Part shown: positions 7,863-16,251 of the stretch, piece by piece | How positions within the stretch are numbered: the first letter of the stretch is position 1 | Layout of the letters: each line of letters opens with the position of its first letter | Assembly: GCF_007474605.1 (NCBI RefSeq) | Contig: NZ_VHKL01000007.1 | Location: 1-64,000 of the forward strand | From: Rhodoligotrophos appendicifer | Lineage (GTDB): Bacteria; Pseudomonadota; Alphaproteobacteria; Rhizobiales; Im1 | Length of the DNA stretch: 64,000 nucleotides | Reading direction: 5' to 3' | Notes under the pieces: model-generated | Databases searched by the model: none | What the model saw: the letters and a program-made list of their open reading frames with translations, nothing else | What the model was told of the DNA's origin: nothing | Made by a program: the position numbers and the translations under genes

Positions 7863-8663
7863 TCAGTCCCGCTTCCTGCTGACGAAGAAGAACAGCGTCA
7901 CGATGCCGACCGAAAGCAGGAGGAAAGCGGTCGATATCGCGTTTATCTCTGGCGTTATCCCTCGTCGGATCTGGCCCAGCATGTATGTGGGGAGGGTGTC
8001 CTGCCCGCCTGACTTCACAAATTCAGTGATGACCACATCATCCAGAGAGATAACAAAGGCCAACATAAAACCCGCTAGGATCCCCGGCCATAGAAGTGGC
8101 AGAGTGATCCGGTGGAAGACCTTCCATGGCGTCGCATAGAGATCGGCTGCCGCTGTTTCGAGCGTAAGATCCATATTCTCGAGCCGAGCACGGATAGGCA
8201 GATAGGCAAAAGGAATACAAAAGGCTGTATGGGCCGCAATCAAATAGCCCAAGCCGGAATAGCCGGTCGCGATTTTAATCCGTGAAAAAAAGATCAGCAG
8301 GGCCACGCCCGTTACAATCTCAGGCACCATGAGCGGCTGGTTAAGCATCGCATATTTTAAAGTGAGGCCTGGGTAAGGCGCAGTCCGCGTTGTTGCCAGC
8401 GCTGCCATCATGGCAACAGTGGTGGCGAGAAGGGCCCCTAGTGCTGCGATTTGAAACGACCGCAGTGTGGCATCGATCACTTGGGCATTGTTCCACGCGG
8501 AGTGGAACCAGCGTAACGAGAAACCGCCCCATACCGCAGTCGAAGTTGCGGCATTGAACGCGTAAATCACCAACACGCCGATGGGCAGATAGAGCATAAG
8601 AAAGCACGCTGCCGCTATGGCCGTGAACCCCGGCTGGTGTCGAATTGCAAAGGGTTTAGCCAT
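7863..8663 (-). CDS. potC: Polyamine-type ABC transporter permease (PotC-like)
   Basis: This inner-membrane permease has about six transmembrane segments, beginning GFTAIAAACFLMLYLPIGVLVIYAFN. The EAA-type loop that contacts the ATPase reads LETAAADLYATPWKVFHRITLPLLWPGI. It is the second permease of the transporter and shows the PotC-type N-terminal motif (FNAATSTAVWGGFSLRWF). I chose ATG 8663 (MAKPFAI), which overlaps the upstream permease stop by 8 bases; an in-frame start at 8696 would overlap by 41. Neither start has a strong ribosome site, so translational coupling is likely. Confidence 0.88.
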   Translation of the reverse strand: MAKPFAIRHQPGFTAIAAACFLMLYLPIGVLVIYAFNAATSTAVWGGFSLRWFHSAWNNAQVIDATLRSFQIAALGALLATTVAMMAALATTRTAPYPGLTLKYAMLNQPLMVPEIVTGVALLIFFSRIKIATGYSGLGYLIAAHTAFCIPFAYLPIRARLENMDLTLETAAADLYATPWKVFHRITLPLLWPGILAGFMLAFVISLDDVVITEFVKSGGQDTLPTYMLGQIRRGITPEINAISTAFLLLSVGIVTLFFFVSRKRD

Positions 8664-9582
8664 GCCGGATACCCGTGGAGCTGGCGTTGCGCACATAAAG
8701 AAGAAGCGCGGCCATTACGATCCCCATCACCGTAATGGAGAGAGCAGATCCAAGGGGCCAATTGCGGCCCTGCCCGAATTGCAATTCGATCAGATTGGAC
8801 AACATCATATTCTTGCCGCCGCCCAAGACGCTCGGCGTGACATATGCCCCAACGGCGGGAATGAAGACCAGAATCGAACCGGCGATGACTCCCGGCTTCA
8901 CCAAGGGCAGGATGATGCGCCGCAGAACCTGGGCGCGGGTGGCATATAAATCATAGCCAGCCTCGATAAGGCGGAAATCGAGCTTTTCCATACTGGCATA
9001 AATCGGAAGCACCATCAGGGGAAGGTAGACATAGGTCATGCCGATCAGGATCGCTGTATCGGTGTAGAGAATTTGTATGGGTGCGGAGATAAGGCTCAGC
9101 TTGGTGAGTGCCGTATTGATGATGCCTTCATTTCGAATGATCTGCAGGACGGCGAATGTGCGGATCAGAAGGTTCGTCCAGAACGGTATCGTGATGAGGA
9201 AAAGCCAAACATCACGGGTCTTCGGGTTGCGTGTCGAGATGAAATAGGCCGTAGGGAAGCCAAGGATTAGGGTCAAAAAGGTCGTCGCAAGAGCCAGTCT
9301 AACTGAGCGCCAGAAGATCGTTGCATGCGCAATTGCCATCGACAGAGTGTCATCGAAGATATCCCGCTCAAGAAAGACCGAGACCCACGCATCGGTCGAA
9401 AAACGCCATGCAACATCGCCGTAGGGACCCGGCGTCAAAAATGAATAGACCAACACGATCAGCAAAGGGCCTGTTGCGGCCAGCAAGATGATCAAAAGAG
9501 CTGGCGATGAAAGCAACCACCGGCGCCGGAGATCTTTACGATGAGCGGCCCTGGCTACCTGTTCCGCTCTATTCACACTCAA
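8656..9582 (-). CDS. potB: Polyamine-type ABC transporter permease (PotB-like)
   Basis: The 308-residue permease has a basic N-terminus and about six membrane segments, the first at [27 protein letters not shown]. Its EAA loop is [29 protein letters not shown]. It pairs with the PotC-like protein to form the translocation channel. A TTG start at 9582 overlaps the ATPase stop codon (TTGA), so expression depends on translation of the ATPase gene. An alternative GTG start lies two codons later. Confidence 0.88.
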   Translation of the reverse strand: MSVNRAEQVARAAHRKDLRRRWLLSSPALLIILLAATGPLLIVLVYSFLTPGPYGDVAWRFSTDAWVSVFLERDIFDDTLSMAIAHATIFWRSVRLALATTFLTLILGFPTAYFISTRNPKTRDVWLFLITIPFWTNLLIRTFAVLQIIRNEGIINTALTKLSLISAPIQILYTDTAILIGMTYVYLPLMVLPIYASMEKLDFRLIEAGYDLYATRAQVLRRIILPLVKPGVIAGSILVFIPAVGAYVTPSVLGGGKNMMLSNLIELQFGQGRNWPLGSALSITVMGIVMAALLLYVRNASSTGIRHG

Positions 9583-10679
9583 TCTCGCAAAACTTGAGCA
9601 GCATTGTCGTCGATTAGGATGCCGACCGGGGATCCCGAGGCTATTCCCAAAGGCATGCCTCGACTGTTCTGGCGCCGAATAATGAAATGGTTGCCGTCCT
9701 CCAGACGAAGATGAAAATGGGTGTCCGTGCCCAAATAAACGATGTTCTCAACTTCACCCTTCAGAGTTCCCTGGGCACCTGGATCAATGAGCTGAGCATG
9801 CTCTGGACGGACGACAATCGTCACCCTGCCATCACGACTAAAGCGCTCCGGTAACGCCGCACAAATTTCCGCACCCGAAAAAAGCCTTACCGTCGCTGTG
9901 GCACCGGACCGTGCAAGAATTTCGGCCGAAAGGAAATTCGTCTCACCAATGAAGTCGGCTACGAACCTCTCCGACGGTCTGTCGTAGATGTCTCGTGGCG
10001 TACCGATCTGCAGGATTTTCCCGTTCGACATCACTGCAATCCGATCTGACATGGCAAGGGCTTCTTCCTGGTCATGGGTCACGAAGATGAATGTAATTCC
10101 CGTCTCATGCTGAAGCCTCTTCAGCTCAATTTGCATCTCTTTGCGCAGCTTATAGTCGAGAGCCGAGAGCGGTTCGTCCAGCAACAAGACCTTTGGTTGC
10201 GGCGCCAATGCCCTGGCAAGTGCCACACGTTGCTGCTGACCGCCGGAAATCTGGCTTGTACTTCTCGACGCAAGCTCCTCCATGCGGACCAGCTTCAGCA
10301 TCGCAGAGACCCGGTCACTTACCTCGGCCCTTCGCCGTCCCAGCATCTCAAGGCCGAACCCGATGTTCTCCGCCACGGTCATATGGGGAAAGAGCGCATA
10401 ACTCTGGAAAACAGTGTTAACCGGTCGCTTGAAAGGCGGCAGCAAAGCGATATCCTCGCCGTGCAGCAATATCTGTCCGCTGGTCGGATAGTCGAAGCCG
10501 GCAATCAGCCGGAGCAGCGTTGTCTTTCCGCAGCCAGATGGCCCCAGGAGGGTGAAGAACTCATTTTCTCCGATGGCGACAGAGACATCAGCAAGCGCCA
10601 CTACGGGTGCAGCTGAGGTGCCGAAGACCTTGCGCACGTCGCGAACGTCGACTGCAATCCTACTTGGCAGGTCCGGCAC
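9579..10679 (-). CDS. potA: Polyamine-type ABC transporter ATP-binding protein (PotA-like)
   Basis: The 366-residue ATPase shows Walker [11 protein letters not shown]-loop [13 protein letters not shown], signature ISGGQQQR, Walker [13 protein letters not shown] and H-loop [11 protein letters not shown]-terminal TOBE domain ([13 protein letters not shown] onward, from about residue 240) is usual for the polyamine/spermidine subfamily. It powers import through PotB and PotC. It is first in the minus-strand operon; the start is a GTG at 10679. The second importer nearby has its own, clearly different ATPase gene, so the two systems are separate. Confidence 0.92.
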   Translation of the reverse strand: MPDLPSRIAVDVRDVRKVFGTSAAPVVALADVSVAIGENEFFTLLGPSGCGKTTLLRLIAGFDYPTSGQILLHGEDIALLPPFKRPVNTVFQSYALFPHMTVAENIGFGLEMLGRRRAEVSDRVSAMLKLVRMEELASRSTSQISGGQQQRVALARALAPQPKVLLLDEPLSALDYKLRKEMQIELKRLQHETGITFIFVTHDQEEALAMSDRIAVMSNGKILQIGTPRDIYDRPSERFVADFIGETNFLSAEILARSGATATVRLFSGAEICAALPERFSRDGRVTIVVRPEHAQLIDPGAQGTLKGEVENIVYLGTDTHFHLRLEDGNHFIIRRQNSRGMPLGIASGSPVGILIDDNAAQVLRD

Positions 10680-11119
10680 TCACCACCCCATAAGGCCTTC
10701 TTGATGAGCCCGTTCTTCGGACGGTTCCCCATCGAAAGATTGTCATCACAGGATGATTAACTTGGCAACTAAGCAGTTCGACAGGTCTCGGCCTGTCTCA
10801 CCAAACTGGGCCTCGCCTCATGGCCCACCGCCGTGCCCATTAGGCCCATCGACTTGGGTCGGCGATGATATTGTCTGTTCGCAAAACCAGCCGCGACCAG
10901 GTTTCTGTGATCTCGATCAACCGCCAGAGCGGTGATCGATCGCATGGTCCAGGAGCGGTGATCCTCTTCGACCTTCTTCTATAGACCTCACTAAAATAGC
11001 TGTCGGGCTCACATTCAAGCCAAAATCGCTCGACCGCATCTTGCTGAAGATGCATGAGTAGCGAACCGGCACGACCTTCTTCAGTCGACGCCTCACGCGT
11101 TGTCTTCGGGCAGACTATC
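10680..11119. other. Divergent intergenic region between potA and the trmO-like gene
   Basis: This region must hold the promoters for the minus-strand pot operon and for the plus-strand genes. Short open frames exist on both strands, but none has a ribosome site or recognisable content. A GATCAACCGC / GCGGTGATC near-palindrome at about 10915-10938 is the only visible structured element and could be an operator. Confidence 0.3.
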
Positions 11120-11593
11120 ATGGATCGATCTGACGACCTTCGGGATGGAGAGCAGTCTGTCCCGATGCCGCGTTGTATGGATGCAGGATTGATATTCATC
11201 GGGCGCATCACAACGCCCTGGCGCGCGCGGGCAGAGTGCCCTCGCCAAGGTGATCCTGCCGGGCCACTCTGCCAAGTCGAGATTTTTGATCCTTGGCAGA
11301 TCGCTCTTCGGGGATTGGAAAATTTCGAGTGGATAGAGTTGCTCTACTGGCTGCATTTCTCCCGGCGCGATATTGTGCTTCAAACTCCCCGGCACGACGC
11401 TACGACGAGAGGTACGTTTTCTCTTCGCTCTCCTGTGAGACCCAACCCAATCGGAACATCTCGTGTTAGACTAGAGGCTGTGGAGGGTAGAACACTCTTG
11501 GTGCGCGGACTGGATTGTCTCGATGGGACTCCATTGCTCGACGTGAAGCCGGATCGGTGCGCCTTCAGTCATGCCGGAGTTGACACGCGTTGA
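11120..11593 (+). CDS. trmO: TrmO-like tRNA m6t6A37 methyltransferase (UPF0066/TsaA family)
   Basis: The protein has the conserved core of the TrmO family: IGRITTPW near the N-terminus, then CPRQGD, a region with WIELLYWLHFSRRD, and the signature block RGTFSLRSPVRPNPIGTSRVRL ending in GLDCLDGTPLLDVKPD. TrmO adds a methyl group from S-adenosylmethionine to t6A at position 37 of ANN-decoding tRNAs. The start is uncertain: ATG 11120 (MDRSDDLRDGE) matches where family members usually begin, while an upstream in-frame ATG at 11054 would add 22 residues. No strong ribosome site marks either. It lies between two opposing transporter operons and has no obvious functional tie to them. Confidence 0.85.
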   Translation: MDRSDDLRDGEQSVPMPRCMDAGLIFIGRITTPWRARAECPRQGDPAGPLCQVEIFDPWQIALRGLENFEWIELLYWLHFSRRDIVLQTPRHDATTRGTFSLRSPVRPNPIGTSRVRLEAVEGRTLLVRGLDCLDGTPLLDVKPDRCAFSHAGVDTR

Positions 11594-11650
11594 TCATCAA
11601 GCGGATTCAGTGTTGATTGCTGGAGCGGATGGTAAAGGCCGAATGTTACC

Positions 11651-12784
11651 TTGGAGACTATTTTGATACCGGTGCGTTCTCGCGCGGATCAACAAACCAC
11701 GGAGCGGCTTGAGCCTCTGGTCCAGTTCCGCAACGTCGAGAAGACCTATGACGGCATCACCCTTGTCGTCCGAGATCTCAATTTAGACGTTGAACATGGC
11801 GAGTTCTTGACCCTTCTCGGCCCTTCCGGGTCGGGGAAAACAACCACCTTGATGATGCTTGCTGGCTTTGAAGTGCCCACCAGAGGCACTATTTCGCTTC
11901 GGCATGAGGACATTACACGCGTTCCGCCGCACAAACGCGGCATCGGCGTAGTGTTTCAGAACTACGCCTTATTTCCCCATATGACGGTGGCTGAGAACCT
12001 TGCCTTTCCCCTAAGTGTCCGCGGAATCGGGCGAGGAGAGCGCGAAGAGCGCGTGACGAAGGCTCTCGATACTGTGCGCATGAATAATCTCGGTTCGCGC
12101 ATGCCGGCACAGCTTTCCGGTGGGCAACAGCAGCGCATCGCTCTTGCCCGCGCACTCATCTTCGAACCAAAATTAGTGTTGATGGACGAACCTTTGGGCG
12201 CGTTGGACAAACAACTGCGCGAGCATATGCAGTACGAAATCAAAAGCCTTCACGAGCGGCTAGGCATTACAGCCGTCTATGTGACCCACGATCAGGGTGA
12301 AGCCCTGACGATGTCTGACCGGGTCGCGGTCTTCAACGAGGGGCTAATCCAACAGATTGCCTCTCCGCGTGAGATCTACGAACGCCCCAACTCTGCCTTC
12401 GTCGCTCAGTTCGTGGGTGAAAATAATAAAATTACGGCTGTCATTTCAACACTCGTGGGCTGTCGGGCGCGCGCGACATCCACATCGGGCGGTGTGGTCA
12501 TTTGTGAGGCAAGCAACAGGCTTAACCCGGGCGACCCAGCGTTGATCTCCATCCGTCCAGAAGCCATCCAACTGGTTGGGCCGGAAGAACATGTCGACAA
12601 TCGGATTCATGCTGTCATTGATGACGTCATATATCACGGGGACCATATCAGGCTGCAGCTCCGGGCAGTCGATGCACAGGAGTTTGTTGTCAAGGCGCCG
12701 GTCAACAAGGCTGGGATGGCAACCGTTGGCATGAAGGTGGAGCTGGGATTTCGAGCGGAGGATGCTCGCGCTTTGCCACTTTAG
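11651..12784 (+). CDS. Second polyamine/opine-type ABC transporter ATP-binding protein
   Basis: This 377-residue ATPase has Walker A GPSGSGKTT, Q-loop [13 protein letters not shown], signature LSGGQQQR, Walker B LVLMDEPLGALD, H-loop VTHDQGEAL and a C-terminal TOBE domain (from about FVGENNKITAV). It heads a plus-strand transporter operon with a binding protein and two permeases. The apparent start is a TTG at 11651; a GTG seven codons later is an alternative. It differs clearly from the PotA-like ATPase to the left, so this is not a recent duplication. Confidence 0.9.
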   Translation: METILIPVRSRADQQTTERLEPLVQFRNVEKTYDGITLVVRDLNLDVEHGEFLTLLGPSGSGKTTTLMMLAGFEVPTRGTISLRHEDITRVPPHKRGIGVVFQNYALFPHMTVAENLAFPLSVRGIGRGEREERVTKALDTVRMNNLGSRMPAQLSGGQQQRIALARALIFEPKLVLMDEPLGALDKQLREHMQYEIKSLHERLGITAVYVTHDQGEALTMSDRVAVFNEGLIQQIASPREIYERPNSAFVAQFVGENNKITAVISTLVGCRARATSTSGGVVICEASNRLNPGDPALISIRPEAIQLVGPEEHVDNRIHAVIDDVIYHGDHIRLQLRAVDAQEFVVKAPVNKAGMATVGMKVELGFRAEDARALPL

Positions 12785-12823
12785 GAACTGTTCTGCACTG
12801 AAGTCCAAAATGGGAGGTACTCC

Positions 12824-13882
12824 ATGAAATTCTCTTGGAAATGGGCCGGTGGGGCCTTGACTTTGATGCTCGCAGCCGGGGCACTGGGGGGGCAAGTCTA
12901 TGCTGATCGACCGTTAACGGTTGTTTCCTGGGGCGGAGCATACCAGGACGCTCAAAAGAAAGTCTATTTTGAACCCTTCAAGAAGGAGAGCGGGAAGGAC
13001 CTCATCGATGAGAGCTGGGATGGCGGCATCGGTGTCATCCGCTCCAAGGTGGAGGGCGGCACGGATTCCGGCTGGGATGTCGTTCAGGTTGAGAGCGAGG
13101 AACTCGTTATAGGCTGCGACGAAGGCCTGTTCGAACCCATTGACTGGGACAAAATCGGGGGAAAAGACGCCTATATCGCCCCGGCTGTTCACGAATGTGG
13201 GGTCGGCGCGATCCTCTATGACAACGTCTTGAGCTATGACAAGGATAAGCTGAAAGAAGAGCCACGAGGATGGTCGGACTTCTTCGACACGACAAAATTT
13301 CCCGGAAAGCGCGCGCTTCGGCAAGGACCAAAGGTTAATTTGGAACTTGCGCTGATGGCCGATGGAGTGGCGCCCGGCGACGTGTACAAGACCCTGTCAA
13401 CTCCCGAAGGCGTCGACAGAGCTTTCAAAAAGCTGGACAGCATAAAGAAGGAGCTGATCTGGTGGAAATCCGGCGCACAGCCGCCACAGCTGCTGGCGTC
13501 CGGGGAAGTGGTCATGACGTCGGCCTATAACGGACGTATCGATGCAGCCAACCGCACGGACAAGCGGAATTTCGGCATCCAATGGAACGAAGCCTTATTT
13601 ACTCTCGACAGCTGGGTCGTGCTGAAGACATCCCCTAACAAAGATGTTGCCTTCGAGTTCTTGGACTTCATCGGCAAGCCCGAGAACCAAGCAAAGCTCC
13701 CGGAAGCGATCGCATATGGAGTGACTGCGAAAGGAGCAACCAAGCTCATTGATCCCAAGCGCCTGCCTGATCTGCCAACAGCGCCTGAAAATATTGAGAA
13801 TGCGCTGCAAATCTCCGATTCCTTTTGGATCGAGAATATCGATCGGCTGAACGAGCGGTTTAACACCTGGGCCGCCAGCTAA
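12824..13882 (+). CDS. ABC transporter periplasmic binding protein (PotD-like family)
   Basis: The 352-residue protein has a signal peptide ending near GGQVYA and then LTVVSWGGAYQDAQKKVYFEPF. That opening is typical of the SBP_bac_8 binding proteins of the polyamine, opine and thiamine type. Two Cys residues (CDEGLFEP and HECGVGAI) sit where this family often has a disulfide. A GGGAGG site precedes the ATG. Directly after the stop lies a strong hairpin (13889-13915) before the permease genes. This would lower permease expression relative to the binding protein, a common arrangement. Confidence 0.88.
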   Translation: MKFSWKWAGGALTLMLAAGALGGQVYADRPLTVVSWGGAYQDAQKKVYFEPFKKESGKDLIDESWDGGIGVIRSKVEGGTDSGWDVVQVESEELVIGCDEGLFEPIDWDKIGGKDAYIAPAVHECGVGAILYDNVLSYDKDKLKEEPRGWSDFFDTTKFPGKRALRQGPKVNLELALMADGVAPGDVYKTLSTPEGVDRAFKKLDSIKKELIWWKSGAQPPQLLASGEVVMTSAYNGRIDAANRTDKRNFGIQWNEALFTLDSWVVLKTSPNKDVAFEFLDFIGKPENQAKLPEAIAYGVTAKGATKLIDPKRLPDLPTAPENIENALQISDSFWIENIDRLNERFNTWAAS

Positions 13883-13888
13883 GAGAGA

Positions 13889-13915
13889 GACCGGTGCTCT
13901 TCCCGCGCACCGGTC
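13889..13915 (+). terminator. Intra-operon hairpin (attenuating terminator)
   Basis: GACCGGTGC (13889-13897) pairs perfectly with GCACCGGTC (13907-13915), 9 bp with a 9-base loop, followed by GCTTTT. It starts 6 bases after the binding-protein stop and lies before the permease genes. Partial termination or 3'-end protection of the binding-protein transcript is the likely role. Confidence 0.75.
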
Positions 13916-13939
13916 GCTTTTCTCGGACATAAAGCCTGT

Positions 13940-15169
13940 ATGACCAGCGAGCGCACACAGCTCAAAAGGGATTTGAGAAAAGCCGGGGGGCGGCGTCGCC
14001 TGACTGCGATCCTGCTGGTGCTGCCGCTCTTTCTGTTCTTGCTGTTTTCATTCATCATCCCCATCGCTGATATGCTCAGGCGTTCCGTCGTCGATAATGA
14101 GCTCGCCACCGCTTGGCCGAACACCACAGCAATGCTGCAGGCCTGGGACCACTCGTCACCACCCGATGAAGCGATGTTCAGGGCTCTCGGGACCGATTTG
14201 CGAGCGTCAGCAGAGGTCCGCACCATTGCTACACCAGCTCGCCGCCTCAACTACGCCCTGGAGAATGGCCGAAGCCTTGTCATGAACACGGGCAGGAGCT
14301 TGCGCGCCTTGGAAGGCGAACCCCAATCTTGGCGCGACACTCTGCTAAAAGAGGACCCATCATGGGGAGATAAAAAAACATGGATCGCGCTGGCGCAGGC
14401 TTCGGGGCCGCTGACGGACTTCTACTTGCTCACAGCCTTGGATCTAGAGCGCGACCCCGAGGGCACAATTGTATCTCGCCCTCCCCAGCAGTCCCTCTAT
14501 CTGGATGTATTGCTGCGGACCGGAACGATGTCCTTGTCCGTTACACTGCTGTGCTTGGTCCTAGGTTTCCCCCTCGCCTATTATGTCGCCAATGCTCCGG
14601 AAAAAACGGGAAATCTCCTGATGATCCTTGTCCTTTTGCCGCTCTGGACCTCACTTTTGGTACGCTCGGCAGCCTGGATCGTTCTTCTTCAGGACCAGGG
14701 CTTGGTGAACGCCATGCTGATGGCCGTCGGATTCTCTGACAGGCCGGTCCCACTTATTTACAATAGGATCGGCGTACTCATCGCTATGGTTCACGTGCAA
14801 CTGCCATTCATGGTCCTGCCCATCATCGCCACGATGAAAGCCATCCCGACTGCCTATATGCGCGCGGCCATATCCCTCGGCGCGCATCCGGCTATCGCAT
14901 TCGTAAGGGTCTACCTCCCACAAACATTTCCAGGAGTTGCGGCGGGTACCCTGCTCGTCTTCATCATGTCACTTGGGTACTATGTCACTCCAGCCCTGGT
15001 GGGTGGCGCCAATGATCAGATGCTCGCCTATTTCATCGCCTACTACACGACATCAAGCGCCAATTGGGGACTTGCTGCCGCCTTGGGAGTGTTATTGCTC
15101 GGCGCCACGGCAGTCCTGTATTTCGTCTATGCTAGGTTGACCAATCTCGGCCAAGTGAAGCTCGGTTGA
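13940..15169 (+). CDS. ABC transporter permease with long periplasmic insert
   Basis: At 409 residues this permease is about 100 longer than usual. A first membrane segment (LTAILLVLPLFLFLLFSFIIPIADML) is followed by an extended hydrophilic stretch of roughly 130 residues, and then the usual five segments. This layout is known for some PotB-like permeases of opine/polyamine systems. The EAA loop reads RAAISLGAHPAIAFVRVYLPQTFPGV. The gene overlaps the next permease by 4 bases (ATGA-type). The insert faces the periplasm and may contact the binding protein; that is inference. Confidence 0.87.
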   Translation: MTSERTQLKRDLRKAGGRRRLTAILLVLPLFLFLLFSFIIPIADMLRRSVVDNELATAWPNTTAMLQAWDHSSPPDEAMFRALGTDLRASAEVRTIATPARRLNYALENGRSLVMNTGRSLRALEGEPQSWRDTLLKEDPSWGDKKTWIALAQASGPLTDFYLLTALDLERDPEGTIVSRPPQQSLYLDVLLRTGTMSLSVTLLCLVLGFPLAYYVANAPEKTGNLLMILVLLPLWTSLLVRSAAWIVLLQDQGLVNAMLMAVGFSDRPVPLIYNRIGVLIAMVHVQLPFMVLPIIATMKAIPTAYMRAAISLGAHPAIAFVRVYLPQTFPGVAAGTLLVFIMSLGYYVTPALVGGANDQMLAYFIAYYTTSSANWGLAAALGVLLLGATAVLYFVYARLTNLGQVKLG

Positions 15170-15981
15170 CCATGCGGGAAGCGCGGACCCGTACTGAGGT
15201 GATCGCCGGCTGGGCCCTCAAGCTCACCGCTATTGCCGTGCTTTTCTTCCTCATCACGCCAATCATCGCGATACTGCCGCTCTCGGTGAACGACTCCGAG
15301 TTCTTTACGTATCCAATGCGCGGTTTCACATGGCGCTGGTATTCTGCCGTCGCCAACAGCGACAAGTGGCAGATTGCGATCAAGAATTCCTTCATAATCG
15401 GTGTGCCCGCGACGCTCATCGCAACGATATTGGGTACACTTGCCGCCATAGGATTGCAGATTGCTGACTTTAGAGGCAAGGGTTTCATCACCGCTCTCCT
15501 GCTTTCGCCGCTCATCGTTCCGATCGTCATCGTAGCGGTGGGTTTGTATTTTTTCTTTGCACCCTTGGGCCTCACCCAAACCTATATCGGTCTGATCTTT
15601 GCACACGCGGCTCTCGGTGCTCCCTTCGTTGTCGTGACGGTGAGTGCTTCACTCCGTTCCTTTGATCGCAACCTTTCGCGGGCAGGAGCCAGTCTCGGGG
15701 CACCACCTTATCTAGTATTTCGCCGCATTATGTTGCCGCTGGTTCGTCCTGGGATCATCTCCGGAGCGCTCTTCGCCTTTGCCACCTCATTCGACGAGGT
15801 GGTTATCGTTCTTCTTCTCGGCGCACCTCACCAGAGGACCATACCAAGAGAAATGTTCTCTGGCCTGCGCGACAGCTTCAACCCTACAATTGCCGCAGTC
15901 GCCACCCTGCTAACTCTGCTGGCGGTCATCCTTCTTCTGGTCGCCGAGTGGCTTAGGCAACGTACTGCGAGGCGCAATTAG
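15166..15981 (+). CDS. ABC transporter permease (PotC-like)
   Basis: The 271-residue permease begins MREARTRTEVIAGWALKL and has about six membrane segments. Its EAA loop is RAGASLGAPPYLVFRRIMLPLVRPGI. Together with the preceding long permease it forms the membrane channel of the second importer. Its start overlaps the previous stop, so the two are coupled. After this gene the operon probably runs on into the small protein at 16020 and the CoA ligase, with gaps of 38 and 67 bases. Confidence 0.88.
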   Translation: MTMREARTRTEVIAGWALKLTAIAVLFFLITPIIAILPLSVNDSEFFTYPMRGFTWRWYSAVANSDKWQIAIKNSFIIGVPATLIATILGTLAAIGLQIADFRGKGFITALLLSPLIVPIVIVAVGLYFFFAPLGLTQTYIGLIFAHAALGAPFVVVTVSASLRSFDRNLSRAGASLGAPPYLVFRRIMLPLVRPGIISGALFAFATSFDEVVIVLLLGAPHQRTIPREMFSGLRDSFNPTIAAVATLLTLLAVILLLVAEWLRQRTARRN

Positions 15982-16019
15982 TGGATTAACGCGGTTCAAC
16001 AGTTCATGTGAGATTTGCA

Positions 16020-16184
16020 ATGAAGAGGAAATCACATCTTGCCACATCTCGAAAGAACCAGGAGACGGCACATTCGACAGACAATACAGAGGGGGTAACG
16101 AAGCATAACGAAGAGCTGCTCGACGAAGCGCTACAGGAAACGTTTCCGGCAAGCGATCCCATTGCGCCAGCCCATCGCGACTGA
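16020..16184 (+). CDS. Small acidic protein with 'DEALQETFPASDP' motif
   Basis: This 54-residue frame starts at ATG 16020 and ends at TGA 16184. A basic, Ser/Thr-rich N-terminus is followed by the motif LLDEALQETFPASDPIAP. I recognise this motif from short conserved proteins common in alphaproteobacteria, whose role I do not know. The conserved motif at the C-terminus is the main reason to accept it as a real gene. It lies between the transporter operon and the CoA ligase and may be co-transcribed with them. Function unknown. Confidence 0.6.
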   Translation: MKRKSHLATSRKNQETAHSTDNTEGVTKHNEELLDEALQETFPASDPIAPAHRD

Positions 16185-16251
16185 GCCCTTGGTAAGCCGC
16201 TGGGCCGGAACGAAAAGGACCCGTCACTGCCCCGTGAGCGTGTCGTCAAAA

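Noticed and set aside
10840-11211. Minus-strand frame overlapping the trmO start
   Set aside because: No ribosome site or family; the trmO frame on the other strand has strong conserved motifs.
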